Below are positions 1 through 13,342 of a DNA stretch of 64,000 nucleotides, in pieces. How positions within the stretch are numbered: position 1 is the first letter of the stretch; each line of letters starts with the position of its first letter. The DNA is taken from the NCBI GenBank assembly GCA_963814435.1, contig CAWFCV010000010.1, positions 1-64,000 on the forward strand, given 5' to 3'. The stretch comes from JAEUPI01 sp963814435. Its GTDB lineage: Bacteria; Pseudomonadota; Gammaproteobacteria; Burkholderiales; Burkholderiaceae_C. Below the pieces are notes generated by a model. It had not been told where the DNA came from, ran no database searches, and saw only the letters and a list, made by a program, of their open reading frames with translations. The position numbers and the translations under genes were made by a program.

Positions 1-1376
1 TCGTGGCCGTGCGCCACGGCGGTGATGATGTTCTTCGGGCCGAAGGCCGCGTCGCCGCCGAAGAACACCTGCGGCAGCGACGACTGGAAGGCTTCTCGTC
101 GAGCACCGGCAGGCCCCATTCGTTGAAGGTCGATGCCGCTGTCGCGCTCGATCCACGGGAAGGCGTTTTCCTGGCCGACGGCGACCAGCACCTCGTCGCA
201 GGCGAAGTCCACATCGGGCTCGCCGGTGGGCACCAGGCTGCGCTTGCCCTTGGCGTCGTAGACCGACTTGACGATCTCGAAGCGCATGCCGACGAGCTTG
301 CCGTTCTCGTGCAGGAAGGCCATCGGGCACGTGGCACGTTGCAGGATCGGGATGCCTTCGTGCTGCGCGTCTTCCTTCTCCCAGGGCGAGGCCTTCATGT
401 CCTCGAAGGTCGAGCGCACGATCACCTTCACGTCGTCGGCGCCCAGGCGCCGCGCCGAGCGGCAGCAGTCCATCGCGGTATTGCCGCCGCCGAGCACGAT
501 GACACGCGGCTTCACCGCGTGACGTGGCCGAAGGACACCGAGGCCAGCCAGTCGATGCCGATGTGGATGTTGGCCTTGGCCTCCTGGCGGCCCGGGATCG
601 TCGAGGTCGCGGCCGCGCGGCGCGCCGCAGCCGACGAAGACCGCGTCGTAGCCTTCGGCCAGCAGCGCCTTCATCGAGTCGATGTACTCCGCCGCGGAAT
701 TCGATGCCGCAGGCCAGTGATGTAGCCGACCTCCTCGTCGATCACTTCTTCGGGCAGGCGGAAGCGCGGCACCTGCGTGCGCATGAAGCCGCCGGCCTTG
801 GCTTGTCGCCGTCGAACACGGTGACCTGGTAGCCCAGCGGCGCCAGGTCGCGCGCCACCGTCAGCGAGGCCGGGCCGGCGCCGACGCAGGCCACGCGCTT
901 GCCGTTCCTGCGGCGCGGCCGCGGGATCATCGCGCGAACGTCGTCGCCCTTGAAGTCGGCGGCCACACGCTTCAGGCGGCAGATCGCCACCGCCTCGGGC
1001 TTGGCCCCGGGGTGTTGCCCTCCTCGACGCGCCCGCGGCGGCAGGCCGGCTCGCAGGGGCGGTCGCAGGTGCGGCCCAGCATGCCGGGGAAGACGTTGCT
1101 CTCCCAGTTGACCATGTAGGCGTCGTCGTAGCGACCCTGCGCGATCAGGCGGATGTATTCGGGTACGGGGGTGTGGGCCGGACAGGCCCACTGGCAATCG
1201 ACGACCTTGTGGAAGTACGACGGGTCGGACACGTCCGTGGGCAACACGGGGTTCGTCTCCTGCGGCACATTCGGCGGTGCGACGGGCAGTCTACCGCCTT
1301 GCAGCCGGTGCACCAGGTCACGGCATACCCGGCACCAACCCGTGCCGCCGTGATCGATTGCCGGCTCGCGAGCCAA
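1..1376 (-). CDS. GltD-like FAD/NAD(P)-dependent oxidoreductase, partial and frameshifted
   Basis: This is the N-terminal part of a glutamate-synthase-small-subunit-like protein; it runs off the left edge of the window. The N-terminus has the cysteine-rich Fe-S region of GltD-type subunits (CQWACPAHTPVPEYI, then GRTCDRPCEPACRRG). The FAD-binding glycine motif VACVGAGPASL follows, and near the edge a stretch resembling FFGGDAAFGPKNII, typical of this family. Such subunits pass electrons from NAD(P)H through FAD and Fe-S clusters to a partner. The partner (glutamate synthase large subunit, dihydropyrimidine dehydrogenase or other) is not in the window, so the substrate is open. Several indels break the frame, one near 1015. 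The start is uncertain: ATG at 1376 is the furthest upstream and GTG at 1268 is also possible. Confidence 0.75.
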
Positions 1377-1398
1377 GACCCGCGAAAGCCCGTGCGCG

Positions 1399-3730
<2,332 letters not shown>

Positions 3731-3749
3731 CCAGGAAGTCGTGGGCCGT

Positions 3750-4437
3750 TCAGGGGTGCAGGCGCAGACGCTGCGCGTCGCGCGACTGGGCGCGCTGCAG
3801 CAGCGCCCAGTAGAGCTCGAGCACCTGCTGCACATGGGCCCGGGTTTCATCGATCGGCGGCAACTTGCCGCCGCTCTTGCGCACCGCGCCGTCGCCGGCG
3901 CTCCAGGCCGCCAGCGCCAGATCGATGCGCCCGTGGCGCTGCAACAGGTCGGCCAGCAGTCGCGCGCCGACCAGGATGTTGGTGCGCGGCTCGGCCAGCC
4001 GCTCGGCGATGTCGGGTCCGCCGTCGGCCGGGCGCAGGTAACGCTCGGCGGTGGTCGGCATCAGCTGCATCAGGCCGACGGCGCCCTTGGGCGACACGGC
4101 CTTGGCATTGAAGCCCGATTCAACGGCGATCAGCGCATTCAGAAGCTCGACGTCGACGCCGATGTTTCTGCGCCGCCTCGCGCACCCAGGGCTGCAGGCG
4201 CTTGACATCGGGCGAGATCTCGAGCCAGGTGAGCAGGCTGCTGGAGGGCGTGGTCTTGCCGGGCACCTTGTTGGCCGCGATGCCGGTGGCGTGCCGTCGT
4301 CGGCCGAGCACCAGGCTGTAGCGTGAATCGAGCTGCCGCGCGGCGAAATGCGCGACGCCGTTGCCATCGACATAACCCCACAGCGCGGCCTGGCGCCGCG
4401 GCCGCGGCGCGAGCAGCGCCGAGCGTGCCGATGACAC
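3750..4437 (-). CDS. Lytic transglycosylase, SLT domain (frameshifted)
   Basis: This is probably a soluble or envelope lytic transglycosylase that cleaves peptidoglycan glycan strands. The N-terminal module WGYVDGNGVAHF resembles the DUF4124-like region common in these proteins. The C-terminal SLT domain shows NALIAVESGFNAKAVSPKGA, where the E of VESGF is the expected catalytic acid, then GLMQLMPTTAERY and a TNILVGARLL helix. One frame change near 4165 is repaired by restoring a GC pair (REAARRNIGVD). A GTG start at 4437 is preferred because it lies four bases after the stop of the upstream GNAT gene and is in frame with the first domain. No classical long signal peptide is obvious, which leaves localisation open. 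The stop at 3750 is 20 bases from the parC start. Confidence 0.75.
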
Positions 4438-4441
4438 GGCC

Positions 4442-5008
4442 TCACGCCGGCTCCTGCCCCAACGCCACGCGCGGCCTGGTATTCGCGGTCGAGCATGCTC
4501 ATCACGATCAGCGAGTCGTAGCCGGCCACGCGCGCCGGCTCGTGACCCGGTCCCGGTCGCCGATCCAGACCCGCACGCTCTCGCGCAGGCGCCCTCCTCG
4601 ACGAAGCCCTCGCTCGGCGTACAAGCGCCAGCGCGCGCTGGTTGAGCTGCTTCACGTCGAGCCAGAAGCGGTGCGCGCCGAGGTCGCGAAACGCCATGCG
4701 CTTGAGCAGCCGCACGCACTCGCGCCCGAGCCCCAGCCCCTTGGGCTGCAACACCACGCGCTTGAGCTCGACGCTGCCGTGCGGGTTGCGGCAACCTTGC
4801 AGGATCACGAATCCCGCGCGATCGGTGCCCTCGCCCGCCTCGACGATGAAGTGGCGAAAGTCCGGAAAGCGCACCGCGCCCTCGTGCTGCGTGCGCTCCC
4901 ACGGCGTGATGAACGGCAGATTCTGCGAGTCGGTCTCGACCGTGATCACGAAGTCGAGGTCGCTCAGCATGGTCGGGCCGCAGGCGCACACGGCCGAACT
5001 GCGGCAGG

Positions 5009-5016
<8 letters not shown>
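4442..5016 (-). CDS. GNAT-family N-acetyltransferase (frameshifted)
   Basis: An acyltransferase of about 191 residues whose substrate cannot be told. The order is FGRVRLRP, then MLSDLDFVITVETDSQN, PFITPWERTQHEGAVRFPDF, the acetyl-CoA-binding region LQPKGLGLGRECVRLLKRMA, and FWLDVKQLNQRALAL followed by a SEGF-type segment. The pattern Q/RxxGxG/A is represented by PKGLGLG. Its ATG (5016) overlaps the end of parE by eight bases, and the next gene starts four bases after its stop, so parE, this gene and the transglycosylase are probably one transcript. Frame breaks near 4965 (restoring CG gives RLRPATML) and near 4476 (restoring CG gives YQAARVALGQEPA and the stop) belong to the GC-contraction class. 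Confidence 0.75.
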
Positions 5017-6979
<1,963 letters not shown>

Positions 6980-7086
6980 GGCGCGCGATTGTAGGGACGC
7001 ACACGCCGGGCTCGCGACACGGCCTCGGCTGTATCGGCAACCCCTGTACCGCCGGGCGCCGACGGTGATGCGCTAGATTCCGGGAC

Positions 7087-8308
7087 ATGCCCTCGCCCGC
7101 CACGCGTCAGACCTTGTCGATGACCCAGGTGCTGGTCTGCGGAGCGGCCATCGTCACGCTGTCGATGGGCATCCGCCACGGCTTCGGTCTGTGGCTGCAG
7201 CCGATCACGATGGACCGCGGCTGGACGCGCGAGACCTTCGCCTTCGCGCTGGCGATCCAGAACCTGGCCTGGGGCCTGGCCGGGCCGATCGCCGGCGGCC
7301 TGGCCGATCGACTCGGCGCGTTTCGCGTGCTGCTGGTGGCGGCGGCGCTGTACGCCGGCGGCCTGGTGACGATGGCGCTGGCCACCTCGGGCCTGGCCTT
7401 CACCGGCAGCGCCGGCGTGATGCTGGGTCTGGCGCAATCGGGCTGCACCTACGCGGTCGTCTACGGCGTCATCGGCCGCAATGTGGAGCCCGACGCGACG
7501 CTCGTGGGCGATGGGCGTGACGGCCGCCGCCGGCTCGTTCGGCCAGTTCCTGATGGTGCCGGTGGAGAACTGGCTGATCTCGCGGCTTCGGCTGGCAGAA
7601 CGCGCTGGTCGCTGCTCGGCTGTCTGGCGCTGGCCATCATGCCGCTGGCCTTCGGCCTGAAGGAGCCGCCGCGCGCGCCGGCCGCGGGCGTGCAGCAGGG
7701 CATCGGCGCCGCGTTGCGCGAGGCCTTCGGCTACCGCAGTTTCCAGCTGCTGACCGCGGGCTACTTCGTCTGCGGCTTCCAGGTGGTGTTCATCGGCGTG
7801 CACATGCCGAGCTACCTGAAGGACAAGGGCCTCGGCCCCGACGTGGCCACCACGGCGCTGGCGTTGATCGGCCTGTTCAACGTCTTCGGCACCTACGCCG
7901 CGGGCGAGATCGGCGCAGCGCTGGCCGAAGCGCTTGCTGCTGTCGGCGATCTACTTCCTGCGCGCGGTGGCCATCGTCGCCTTCCTGTGGTTGCCGCTGA
8001 CGCCGTGGAGCGTCTACATCTTCGCCTCCGTGATGGGCCTGCTGTGGCTGTCGACCGTGCCGCCGACGAATGCCACTGTCGCGCAGATCTTCGGCGTGCA
8101 GTACATGTCGATGCTCAGCGGCTTCGTGTTCCTGAGCCACCAGCTCGGCTCGTTCATGGGCGTGTGGCTGGGCGGTAAGCTGTACGACAGCACCGGCAGC
8201 TACGACGTCGTCTGGTGGATCGCGGTCGCGTTGGGCGTGTTCGCCGGGCTGATCAACCTGCCCGTGCGCGAGGCGCCGATCGCGCGCCCGTCGGCACAGC
8301 CGGCCTGA
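7087..8308 (+). CDS. Major facilitator superfamily transporter (frameshifted)
   Basis: An integral inner-membrane carrier of about 407 residues with roughly 12 hydrophobic segments. It resembles the oxalate/formate-antiporter-like or monocarboxylate MFS group common in Burkholderiales: TMDRGWTRETFAFALAIQNL, then AGGLADRLGAFRVLLVAAALY, which holds the loop 2-3 motif in the form GGLADRLGAFR. The second half contains FLSHQLGSFMGVWLGGKLYD. Four frame breaks (near 7500, 7586, 7610 and 7924) are all repaired by restoring one GC/CG pair, giving RSWAMGVTAAAGSFGQF, SRRFGWQNALVALLGCL and APKRLLLSAIYFL. The substrate is unknown. The miniprotein starts 9 bases after its stop. Confidence 0.8.
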
Positions 8309-8317
8309 GGCCGCCCG

Positions 8318-8458
8318 ATGCGCCGGCGCGAATCGAGGCCCTGGCGACGCGCCGCGATCGGGCTCGCGGCCGTGGCGGCGCTGCTGGGCGCGTTTGCCGC
8401 TTACCTCAATCCGCACCTGGTGGTCGATCTCGCTAGCCGGCTTTGGGCGTGCTTCTAG
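8318..8458 (+). CDS. Small single-pass membrane protein, 46 residues
   Basis: A short open frame with a basic start (MRRRESRPWRRAA), one hydrophobic stretch (IGLAAVAALLGAFAAYL) and a tail NPHLVVDLASRLWACF. This layout, a hydrophobic helix then N-P-H-x-V-x-D-L-A-x-R-x-W-A-C-F, matches small hypothetical proteins I recognise beside a class I methyltransferase gene in Burkholderiales, though I cannot search to confirm. It begins 9 bases after the MFS stop and ends 3 bases before the methyltransferase region, so it is probably co-transcribed with both. No function is known to me. The TAG stop is at 8456-8458. Confidence 0.5.
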   Translation: MRRRESRPWRRAAIGLAAVAALLGAFAAYLNPHLVVDLASRLWACF

Positions 8459-8461
8459 CCG

Positions 8462-9002
8462 ATGGAAACCGCCGTCGGCCTGGATCGCGCGCTGGTGCCA
8501 TCTCATCGAGCCCGGCGGGACGGTGCTGGATGTCGCCTGCGGCTCGGGTCGCCATCTGCGCTTTCTGGCCTCGCGTGGCCTGCGTGTCACCGGCGTCGAC
8601 CGCGACGCGGCGGCGCTGGCACGCTGCGCCGAACTGGGCGAGTTGATCGCAGGCCGACCTGGAAGCCGGCGCCTGGCCCCTGGCCGGTCGGCAGCTTCGA
8701 CGCGGTGGTGGTGACGAACTACCTCTGGCGCCCGCTGCTGCCGGCGATCGTGGCCTCGCTGGCGCCGGGCGGCGTGTTGCTGTACGAGACCTTTGCGGAC
8801 GGCAACGAGGCCCTCGGCAGGCCGTCGAGCCCGGACTTTCTGCTGCGGCACGGCGAGTTGCTGTCGGCCACGCAGGGGCTGCGCGTGGTGGCCTATGAGG
8901 ACGGCTTCGCCGACGCGCCAGCCTCGACAGATTCAGCGCATCGCCGCGGTGCGCGAAGCCGGCGCGCGCGGACCTTTCGGGCGCTACGCGTTGTGGGCCT
9001 AA
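8462..9002 (+). CDS. Class I SAM-dependent methyltransferase (frameshifted)
   Basis: A small methyltransferase of about 180 residues. The SAM-binding motif I reads GTVLDVACGSGRHLRFLA, followed by the acidic end of strand 2 in GVDRDAAAL and motif IV FDAVVVTNYLWRPLL. The sequence continues with SLAPGGVLLYETF and ends GARGPFGRYALWA. It resembles TehB-like proteins encoded next to dapA in this group; the acceptor is unknown. Three breaks (near 8649, 8694 and 8932) are repaired by restoring GC/CG, giving LIAQADLEAGAWPL, GRQRFDAVVV and APASRQIQRI. The start is uncertain because the ATG at 8462 is out of frame with the first conserved segment. dapA follows 26 bases later. Confidence 0.78.
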
Positions 9003-9028
9003 AATCACCACCAGCTGCAGGAACACCC

Positions 9029-9910
9029 ATGAAACCCATCGTAGGCAGCATCGTCGCGCTGGTCACGCCGATGCTCGACAACGGCGACGTCGACTACCCC
9101 GGACTGCGCCGCCTGATCGACTGGCACATCGCCGAAGGCACCGACTGCATCGGCGTGGTCGGCACCACCGGCGAGTCGCCCACCGTGAGCGTCGAAGAGC
9201 ATTGCGAGATCATCCGCGTCGCGGTGGAGCACGCGGCGGGTCGCGTGCCGATCATGGCCGGCGCCGGTGCAAACTCCACCCGCGAGGCCATCGAGCTGTC
9301 GCAGTTCGCCAAGAAGGTCGGCGCCGACTGCACGTTGCAGGTGGTGCCCTACTACAACCGCCCGTCGCAGGAAGGCATCTACCGCCACTTCCGCGCCATC
9401 GCCGAAGCGGTGGACATGCCGATGGTGCTGTACAACGTGCCCGGCCGCACGGTGGCCGACATGGGGCACGACACCGTGCTGCGCCTGGCTGCGGTCGACC
9501 GCATCGTCGGCATCAAGGAGGCCACCGGCAACATCGAGCGCGCCGCGTGGTTGATCAAGCACGCGCCCGAGGGCTTCTCGATCTACTCGGGCGACGATGG
9601 CACGGCCATTGCGCTGATGCTGCTCGGGGGGCACGGCAACGTCAGCGTCACGGCCAACGTGGCGCCGCGCCTGATGCATCAGCTGTGCATGGCGGCCATC
9701 GAAGGCCAGGCCAAGCGCGCCAGCGAGATCCATCTGCGTCTGCTGCCCTTGCATCGGCAGCTGTTCTGCGAGCCCAGCCCTGCGCCCACCAAGTGGGCCA
9801 TGTCGCGCCTGAAGCTGTGCACGCCGGCCGTGCGGCTGCCGATCGTTGCGCTCACGCCGGCCGGCCAGGCGCTGGTCGAGCAGGCGCTGCGCGACAGCGG
9901 CCTGCTTTGA
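9029..9910 (+). CDS. dapA: 4-hydroxy-tetrahydrodipicolinate synthase
   Basis: DapA condenses pyruvate with aspartate semialdehyde, the first committed step of lysine and diaminopimelate synthesis, in the cytoplasm. The 293-residue frame is intact. It shows the family motifs GVVGTTGESPTVS (substrate-binding T-T pair), PYYNRPSQEGIYRHF with the catalytic tyrosine, and GIKEATGN with the Schiff-base lysine. ATG 9029 gives the standard MKPIVGSIVALVTPM start and has a purine-rich GCAGGAA upstream. Typical EPNPIPVK near the C-terminus is here EPSPAPTK. It precedes bamC, the dapA-bamC order also seen in enterobacteria. Confidence 0.96.
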   Translation: MKPIVGSIVALVTPMLDNGDVDYPGLRRLIDWHIAEGTDCIGVVGTTGESPTVSVEEHCEIIRVAVEHAAGRVPIMAGAGANSTREAIELSQFAKKVGADCTLQVVPYYNRPSQEGIYRHFRAIAEAVDMPMVLYNVPGRTVADMGHDTVLRLAAVDRIVGIKEATGNIERAAWLIKHAPEGFSIYSGDDGTAIALMLLGGHGNVSVTANVAPRLMHQLCMAAIEGQAKRASEIHLRLLPLHRQLFCEPSPAPTKWAMSRLKLCTPAVRLPIVALTPAGQALVEQALRDSGLL

Positions 9911-9948
9911 GCCGGCGCCGCTCGGCCCGCCGCGTTTTCAGTTCCTGT

Positions 9949-9970
9949 CCGTGCACCGATCGGTGCACGG
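9949..9970. promoter_or_regulatory. Perfect 22-bp palindrome between dapA and bamC
   Basis: The two 11-base arms CCGTGCACCGA and TCGGTGCACGG are exact reverse complements with no loop. A zero-loop palindrome is unlike an intrinsic terminator and is better explained as a binding site for a dimeric protein, although the protein is unknown. It ends 17 bases before the bamC GTG start, so a bound protein could affect bamC expression. Confidence 0.5.
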
Positions 9971-9987
9971 TGATCCGGAGACATTGA

Positions 9988-11115
9988 GTGACCGTCAAGA
10001 ATTCCGAATACCTGGCCAACGTGATGGCGTGTCTCGCCACGCTGGCCCTTTGTGGATGCTCCAGCGTCGAAAACTTCCTCGGTGGCGACAAGGTGGACTA
10101 CCGCACCCAGTCGAGCAAGGTCGCTGCGCTGGACATCCCGCCCGATCTCACCCAGCTCGCGCGCGACAGTCGCTACCAGCCGCAAGCGGGCGTGGTCAGC
10201 GCCAGCGGACTGCAAACCGCCGCCGCCGTGACCAGCCCGAGCAGCGTGCCGGCGGTCGCGCCCAGTGCCACGACCAACTTGCGCATCGAACGTCAGGGCA
10301 ATCAACGCTGGCTCGTGGTCAATCAGCCGCCCGAGCAAGTCTGGCCGCAGCTGCGCACGTTCTGGACCGAGCGTGGCTTCACGCTGCTCGTGGACGATCC
10401 GCAGACCGGCGTGATGGAGACGGATTGGGCCGAGAACCGCGCGAAGATTCCGATGGATCTGGTGCGCAAGACATTGGGTTTCCTGGTCGAGTCGCTCTAC
10501 TCCACCGGCGAGCGCGACAAGTTCAGGACTCGAATCGAACGCACTGCCGGCGGCAGCGAGATCTATCTCAGCCACCGCGGCCTGGAGGAGTTCCTGCAGG
10601 GCCAGGGCCGGGACGTGGCGAGCTGGCGCTATCGGCCCACCGACCCGCAGCTCGAGGCCGAAATGCTGTCGCGCATGATGGCCCGCCTGAGCGGCGTGAA
10701 GGAGGATGCGGCGCGCACCCAGGTCGCCGCGACGCCGTCTGCACCGGCGAAGGCCCGTACCGTGAGCGGGCAGCCCGGCGCGGTGATGGAGTTCGACGAG
10801 ACCTTCGACCGCGCCTGGCGACGCGTGGGCCTGGCACTCGACCGCAGCGGCTTCACCGTTGAGGACCGCGACCGCGCCAGCGGCCTGTACTTCGTGCGCT
10901 ATGTCGACCCCAAGCTTGCCGGCAAGGAGGAACCCGGGTTCTTCGCCAAGCTGTTCAGCTCGGACAACACCGCCGCGACGTTGCAGCGCTATCGCATCGC
11001 GGTGAAGACGATGGAAGGCAAGACGCAGATCAGCGTGCAAAACTCGCAAGGTGCGCCCGAGGCCGGCGAGGCCGGGCAGCGCATCGTCGCCTTGCTGGTC
11101 GACGAGTTGAAGTAG
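9988..11115 (+). CDS. bamC: Outer membrane protein assembly factor BamC (NlpB-like lipoprotein)
   Basis: BamC is a lipoprotein of the BAM complex that inserts beta-barrel proteins in the outer membrane. The frame is intact at 375 residues. A hydrophobic leader with lipobox LCGC (acylated Cys near residue 24) is followed by the unstructured segment VDYRTQSSKVAALDIPPDLTQ, the conserved region that contacts BamD in E. coli. Two helix-grip-like repeats follow, beginning RQGNQRWLVVNQPPEQVWPQL and MEFDETFDRAWRRVGLALDRS. The GTG start at 9988 is chosen because it is the only start close before the leader. dapA lies upstream, and a strong hairpin follows the gene. Confidence 0.88.
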   Translation: MTVKNSEYLANVMACLATLALCGCSSVENFLGGDKVDYRTQSSKVAALDIPPDLTQLARDSRYQPQAGVVSASGLQTAAAVTSPSSVPAVAPSATTNLRIERQGNQRWLVVNQPPEQVWPQLRTFWTERGFTLLVDDPQTGVMETDWAENRAKIPMDLVRKTLGFLVESLYSTGERDKFRTRIERTAGGSEIYLSHRGLEEFLQGQGRDVASWRYRPTDPQLEAEMLSRMMARLSGVKEDAARTQVAATPSAPAKARTVSGQPGAVMEFDETFDRAWRRVGLALDRSGFTVEDRDRASGLYFVRYVDPKLAGKEEPGFFAKLFSSDNTAATLQRYRIAVKTMEGKTQISVQNSQGAPEAGEAGQRIVALLVDELK

Positions 11116-11174
11116 CGCTGGAGCCGCGCGCCGCCAGGCTCGGTCGCTGGCACCAGCACCGCCCACGCAACGAC

Positions 11175-11198
11175 AAAGCCGCCCCTTGGGGCGGCTTT
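11175..11198. terminator. Bidirectional intrinsic terminator
   Basis: A perfect hairpin with 11-base arms (AAAGCCGCCCC and GGGGCGGCTTT) and a two-base loop lies between the convergent bamC and the Ala-rich lipoprotein gene. The A-run on one side and T-run on the other allow it to work in both directions. Confidence 0.85.
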
Positions 11199-11223
11199 GC
11201 TCGATCGTGTTGGTAACGAACGA

Positions 11224-11505
11224 TTACTTCTTCATGGCCGAAGCGGCGGCAGCGGCGGCTTTGGCGGCGGCGTCGGTCGCGGCATTGGCAGCGTTCGCGG
11301 CGGCACCGGCGGCGGCCGAGGCGGCAGCGTCAGCGGCACCGGTTGCAGCGGATGCCGCGCCAGCGACGGCGGCGGACGCGGCCTGAACGACAGCCGCCGG
11401 CACAGCGGCCGGAGCGGCCGGCGCGGGTGCCGGGGTTTCGGTCTTGCCGCACGCGGTCAACGCGGCGACAGCAACCAGGGAGGCGAGCAGGAGCGACTTG
11501 TTCAT
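11224..11505 (-). CDS. Alanine-rich small lipoprotein
   Basis: A 93-residue protein with a lipoprotein signal peptide: MNKSLLLASLVAVAALTACGK, lipobox LTAC, so the mature protein starts at Cys19. The mature part is almost only Ala with Thr, Pro, Ser and regularly placed Asp/Lys/Asn, ending AAASAMKK. The first part is Pro/Ala-rich (TETPAPAPAAPAA), the rest should form a long helix. The composition recalls Lpp-like or Ala-rich coiled periplasmic spacers, but no family assignment is possible from composition alone. It has its own upstream region of about 160 bases and ends at the shared terminator. Confidence 0.7.
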   Translation of the reverse strand: MNKSLLLASLVAVAALTACGKTETPAPAPAAPAAVPAAVVQAASAAVAGAASAATGAADAAASAAAGAAANAANAATDAAAKAAAAAASAMKK

Positions 11506-11665
11506 GAGATTCCTCAGTGCATTGGAGAAGTAGGAAACCGGTTTGGATCGGATGGTGCCGTCGCCTTGATTCGACTCGACGGACCGACCTCGTCCAAGAC
11601 GTGGCCCGCTGCTGGTTGAGCGGGCGCTGTCCAACCGAGAATTATAGCCGTCCAATGCACCTGCT

Positions 11666-12160
11666 TCAGAGTCCGAGGACGGTCGTCGGCCAGGCCGGCT
11701 CGCTGCGTTGCAAAAGCGCGTCAATCCGTTCGCGCTGGAACACCAGCCAGCTTCGGTCTTCGGAACGCCGGCCCTGCCACCGCTCGCGATCGAGCAGTTC
11801 GAGTCCGACCGCGCCGGTGAGCAACAGCGACGGAATGTCCGAGGGCTCGATCTCGCTCGGCGTGAGGCATTCAAGCGCATGGGCGAACGACCGCCGCCAG
11901 GTCGCGAACCGGGACTGGTCGCGCTCGAGCACGTCGAAGCGCCCACCCAGCAGCCGCAGCCGACGCCCCGGCAAACGCACCCATCGTGTCAGCGCGTCGA
12001 CAATATCCGGATCACCCAGCGGCCAGGGTGAGAAGTCGAGGTCGACGATCAGCATGTCGCGGGGCTTGACTTCGGGCAAGCCCAGCAACAGCGCACGTGC
12101 CGCCTCTTGAAACTCACTGCGCGATCGGGAAATTGCCTGTGGGGTCGTGTCAGCACTCAT
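11666..12160 (-). CDS. Conserved-looking hypothetical protein downstream of the RoxA-like gene
   Basis: A 164-residue soluble protein with no signal peptide. Visible segments are LGLPEVKPRDMLIVDLDFSP, RWVRLPGRRLRLLGGRFDVL and WRRSFAHALECLTPSEIEPSD. The start MSADTTPQAIS at 12160 overlaps the end of the ribosomal oxygenase gene by 11 bases, which indicates co-translation. I do not recognise the family. Its position suggests a link to the oxygenase, but no function is claimed. The codon pattern is normal for the window and the frame is intact. Confidence 0.65.
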   Translation of the reverse strand: MSADTTPQAISRSRSEFQEAARALLLGLPEVKPRDMLIVDLDFSPWPLGDPDIVDALTRWVRLPGRRLRLLGGRFDVLERDQSRFATWRRSFAHALECLTPSEIEPSDIPSLLLTGAVGLELLDRERWQGRRSEDRSWLVFQRERIDALLQRSEPAWPTTVLGL

Positions 12161-13274
12161 GGAGCCACCCGGCCAAAGACCATTGAACGAGAAGAGCACG
12201 CGCCGGTGCGCCGAGGCGTTTCCTGTCGGCACCCGACAACTGGCGCTGATCGGCCAGCTTGCGCAGGATTCTCACATCGCGTCCGCGGATCCTGAACCAT
12301 TCGCCGTTGAGGAAGATGTGATCGTCGTCATAGATCATGCGGCTGCGTCGATCCAGGCGCAGGGCCCGATCGGCCCCGCCGAGCGGCAGGCCGCCGGTGA
12401 ACCACACCTGCGCCTTGGGCTCGCTCAACCACTGGCCCAGCGCGCGCCGCATGAGGGTCGCATCGCCTTGCACCCGTTGCCAGGCGTCCTGGGCAAACGC
12501 CTGCAGGCCTGAGGCAATGCGGGCCGGCGTCGCGGTTGCCGCGCCCGCGGCGTCGCGGTACACGACGTCCGCGGAGGTCGATTCGGGCAGCGATTCGGCG
12601 ACCAAGTGCATCAAGTCACGCGCCAGCGCCGCGCGCGCCGGCGCACGGAAGCCGATCGACGCCGTCATGCACTCACCCACGGCGACGCCGTCGTGGCCCC
12701 ACATCGGTGGCAGGTAGAGCATGTCGCCAGGCTCGAGCAGCCAATCCTGAGTCGCTTCGAAGTGACGCAGCAGCTTCAGCGGCGCGCCGTCCACCAGACG
12801 GCGATCGCGCACCGGGCCCACCCGCCAGCGACGACGCCCCTGCATCTGCAGCAGAAAGACGTCGTAGGCATCCAGGTGCGGCCCGACCCCGCCGCCGTCG
12901 GTGGCGAACGAGACCATCAGATCATCCAGGCGCGCGTCGCCGACGAAGCGAAAAGGCGCCAGCATCGCGTGTGCCGCGTCGTCGTGCAGGTCCACACCCT
13001 GCACCAGCAACGTCCATCGCGGTCGCGACAGCGGCGGCAGACTGCGGCGAGACAGCGGTCCCTGGCGCAGCGTCCAGCCATCAGATTGATGGCTGATCAG
13101 TCGCGACTCGACGTCGTCGCGGCCCGCCAGTGCGAACAGCGCGGCGCGGGTCAGCGGCGGCTTCACGCCGGGCCAGGCCGCGCGCACGAGCATCGGCTTG
13201 CGCTGCCACACCCGGCCCATGAATCCGGCCGCCGACATGCCTCCCAGCAGCGCGGTTCCGGTCTCGAGGTCCAT
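12150..13274 (-). CDS. roxA: Cupin/JmjC ribosomal oxygenase, RoxA (YcfD)-like
   Basis: A 374-residue Fe(II)/2-oxoglutarate oxygenase. The E. coli homologue YcfD/RoxA hydroxylates an arginine of ribosomal protein L16. The JmjC core has the iron-binding HxD in GPHLDAYDVFLLQMQGRRRW and the distal His in YLPPMWGHDGVAVGE. It begins with a FMGRVWQRKPMLVRAAWPG segment typical of this family, and the C-terminal region has the winged-helix dimer part (FLNGEWFRIRGRDVRILRKLA). ATG 13274 is the natural start, and the gene is divergent from the FKBP gene with about 68 bp between. The frame is intact. The assignment as L16-specific is inferred from family resemblance. Confidence 0.85.
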   Translation of the reverse strand: MDLETGTALLGGMSAAGFMGRVWQRKPMLVRAAWPGVKPPLTRAALFALAGRDDVESRLISHQSDGWTLRQGPLSRRSLPPLSRPRWTLLVQGVDLHDDAAHAMLAPFRFVGDARLDDLMVSFATDGGGVGPHLDAYDVFLLQMQGRRRWRVGPVRDRRLVDGAPLKLLRHFEATQDWLLEPGDMLYLPPMWGHDGVAVGECMTASIGFRAPARAALARDLMHLVAESLPESTSADVVYRDAAGAATATPARIASGLQAFAQDAWQRVQGDATLMRRALGQWLSEPKAQVWFTGGLPLGGADRALRLDRRSRMIYDDDHIFLNGEWFRIRGRDVRILRKLADQRQLSGADRKRLGAPARALLVQWSLAGWLHEC

Positions 13275-13342
13275 GGGCTCGATTGTCGTCGTGCGCCGTC
13301 GATCCGCTGCGCGCGACGCCGGCAATATGCGATCATCCCTTG

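Noticed and set aside
9679..11166. Long open frame on the minus strand opposite dapA and bamC
   Set aside because: Composition is His/Arg/Gly-rich shadow sequence caused by high G+C in third positions, and the plus-strand genes are intact and family-matched.
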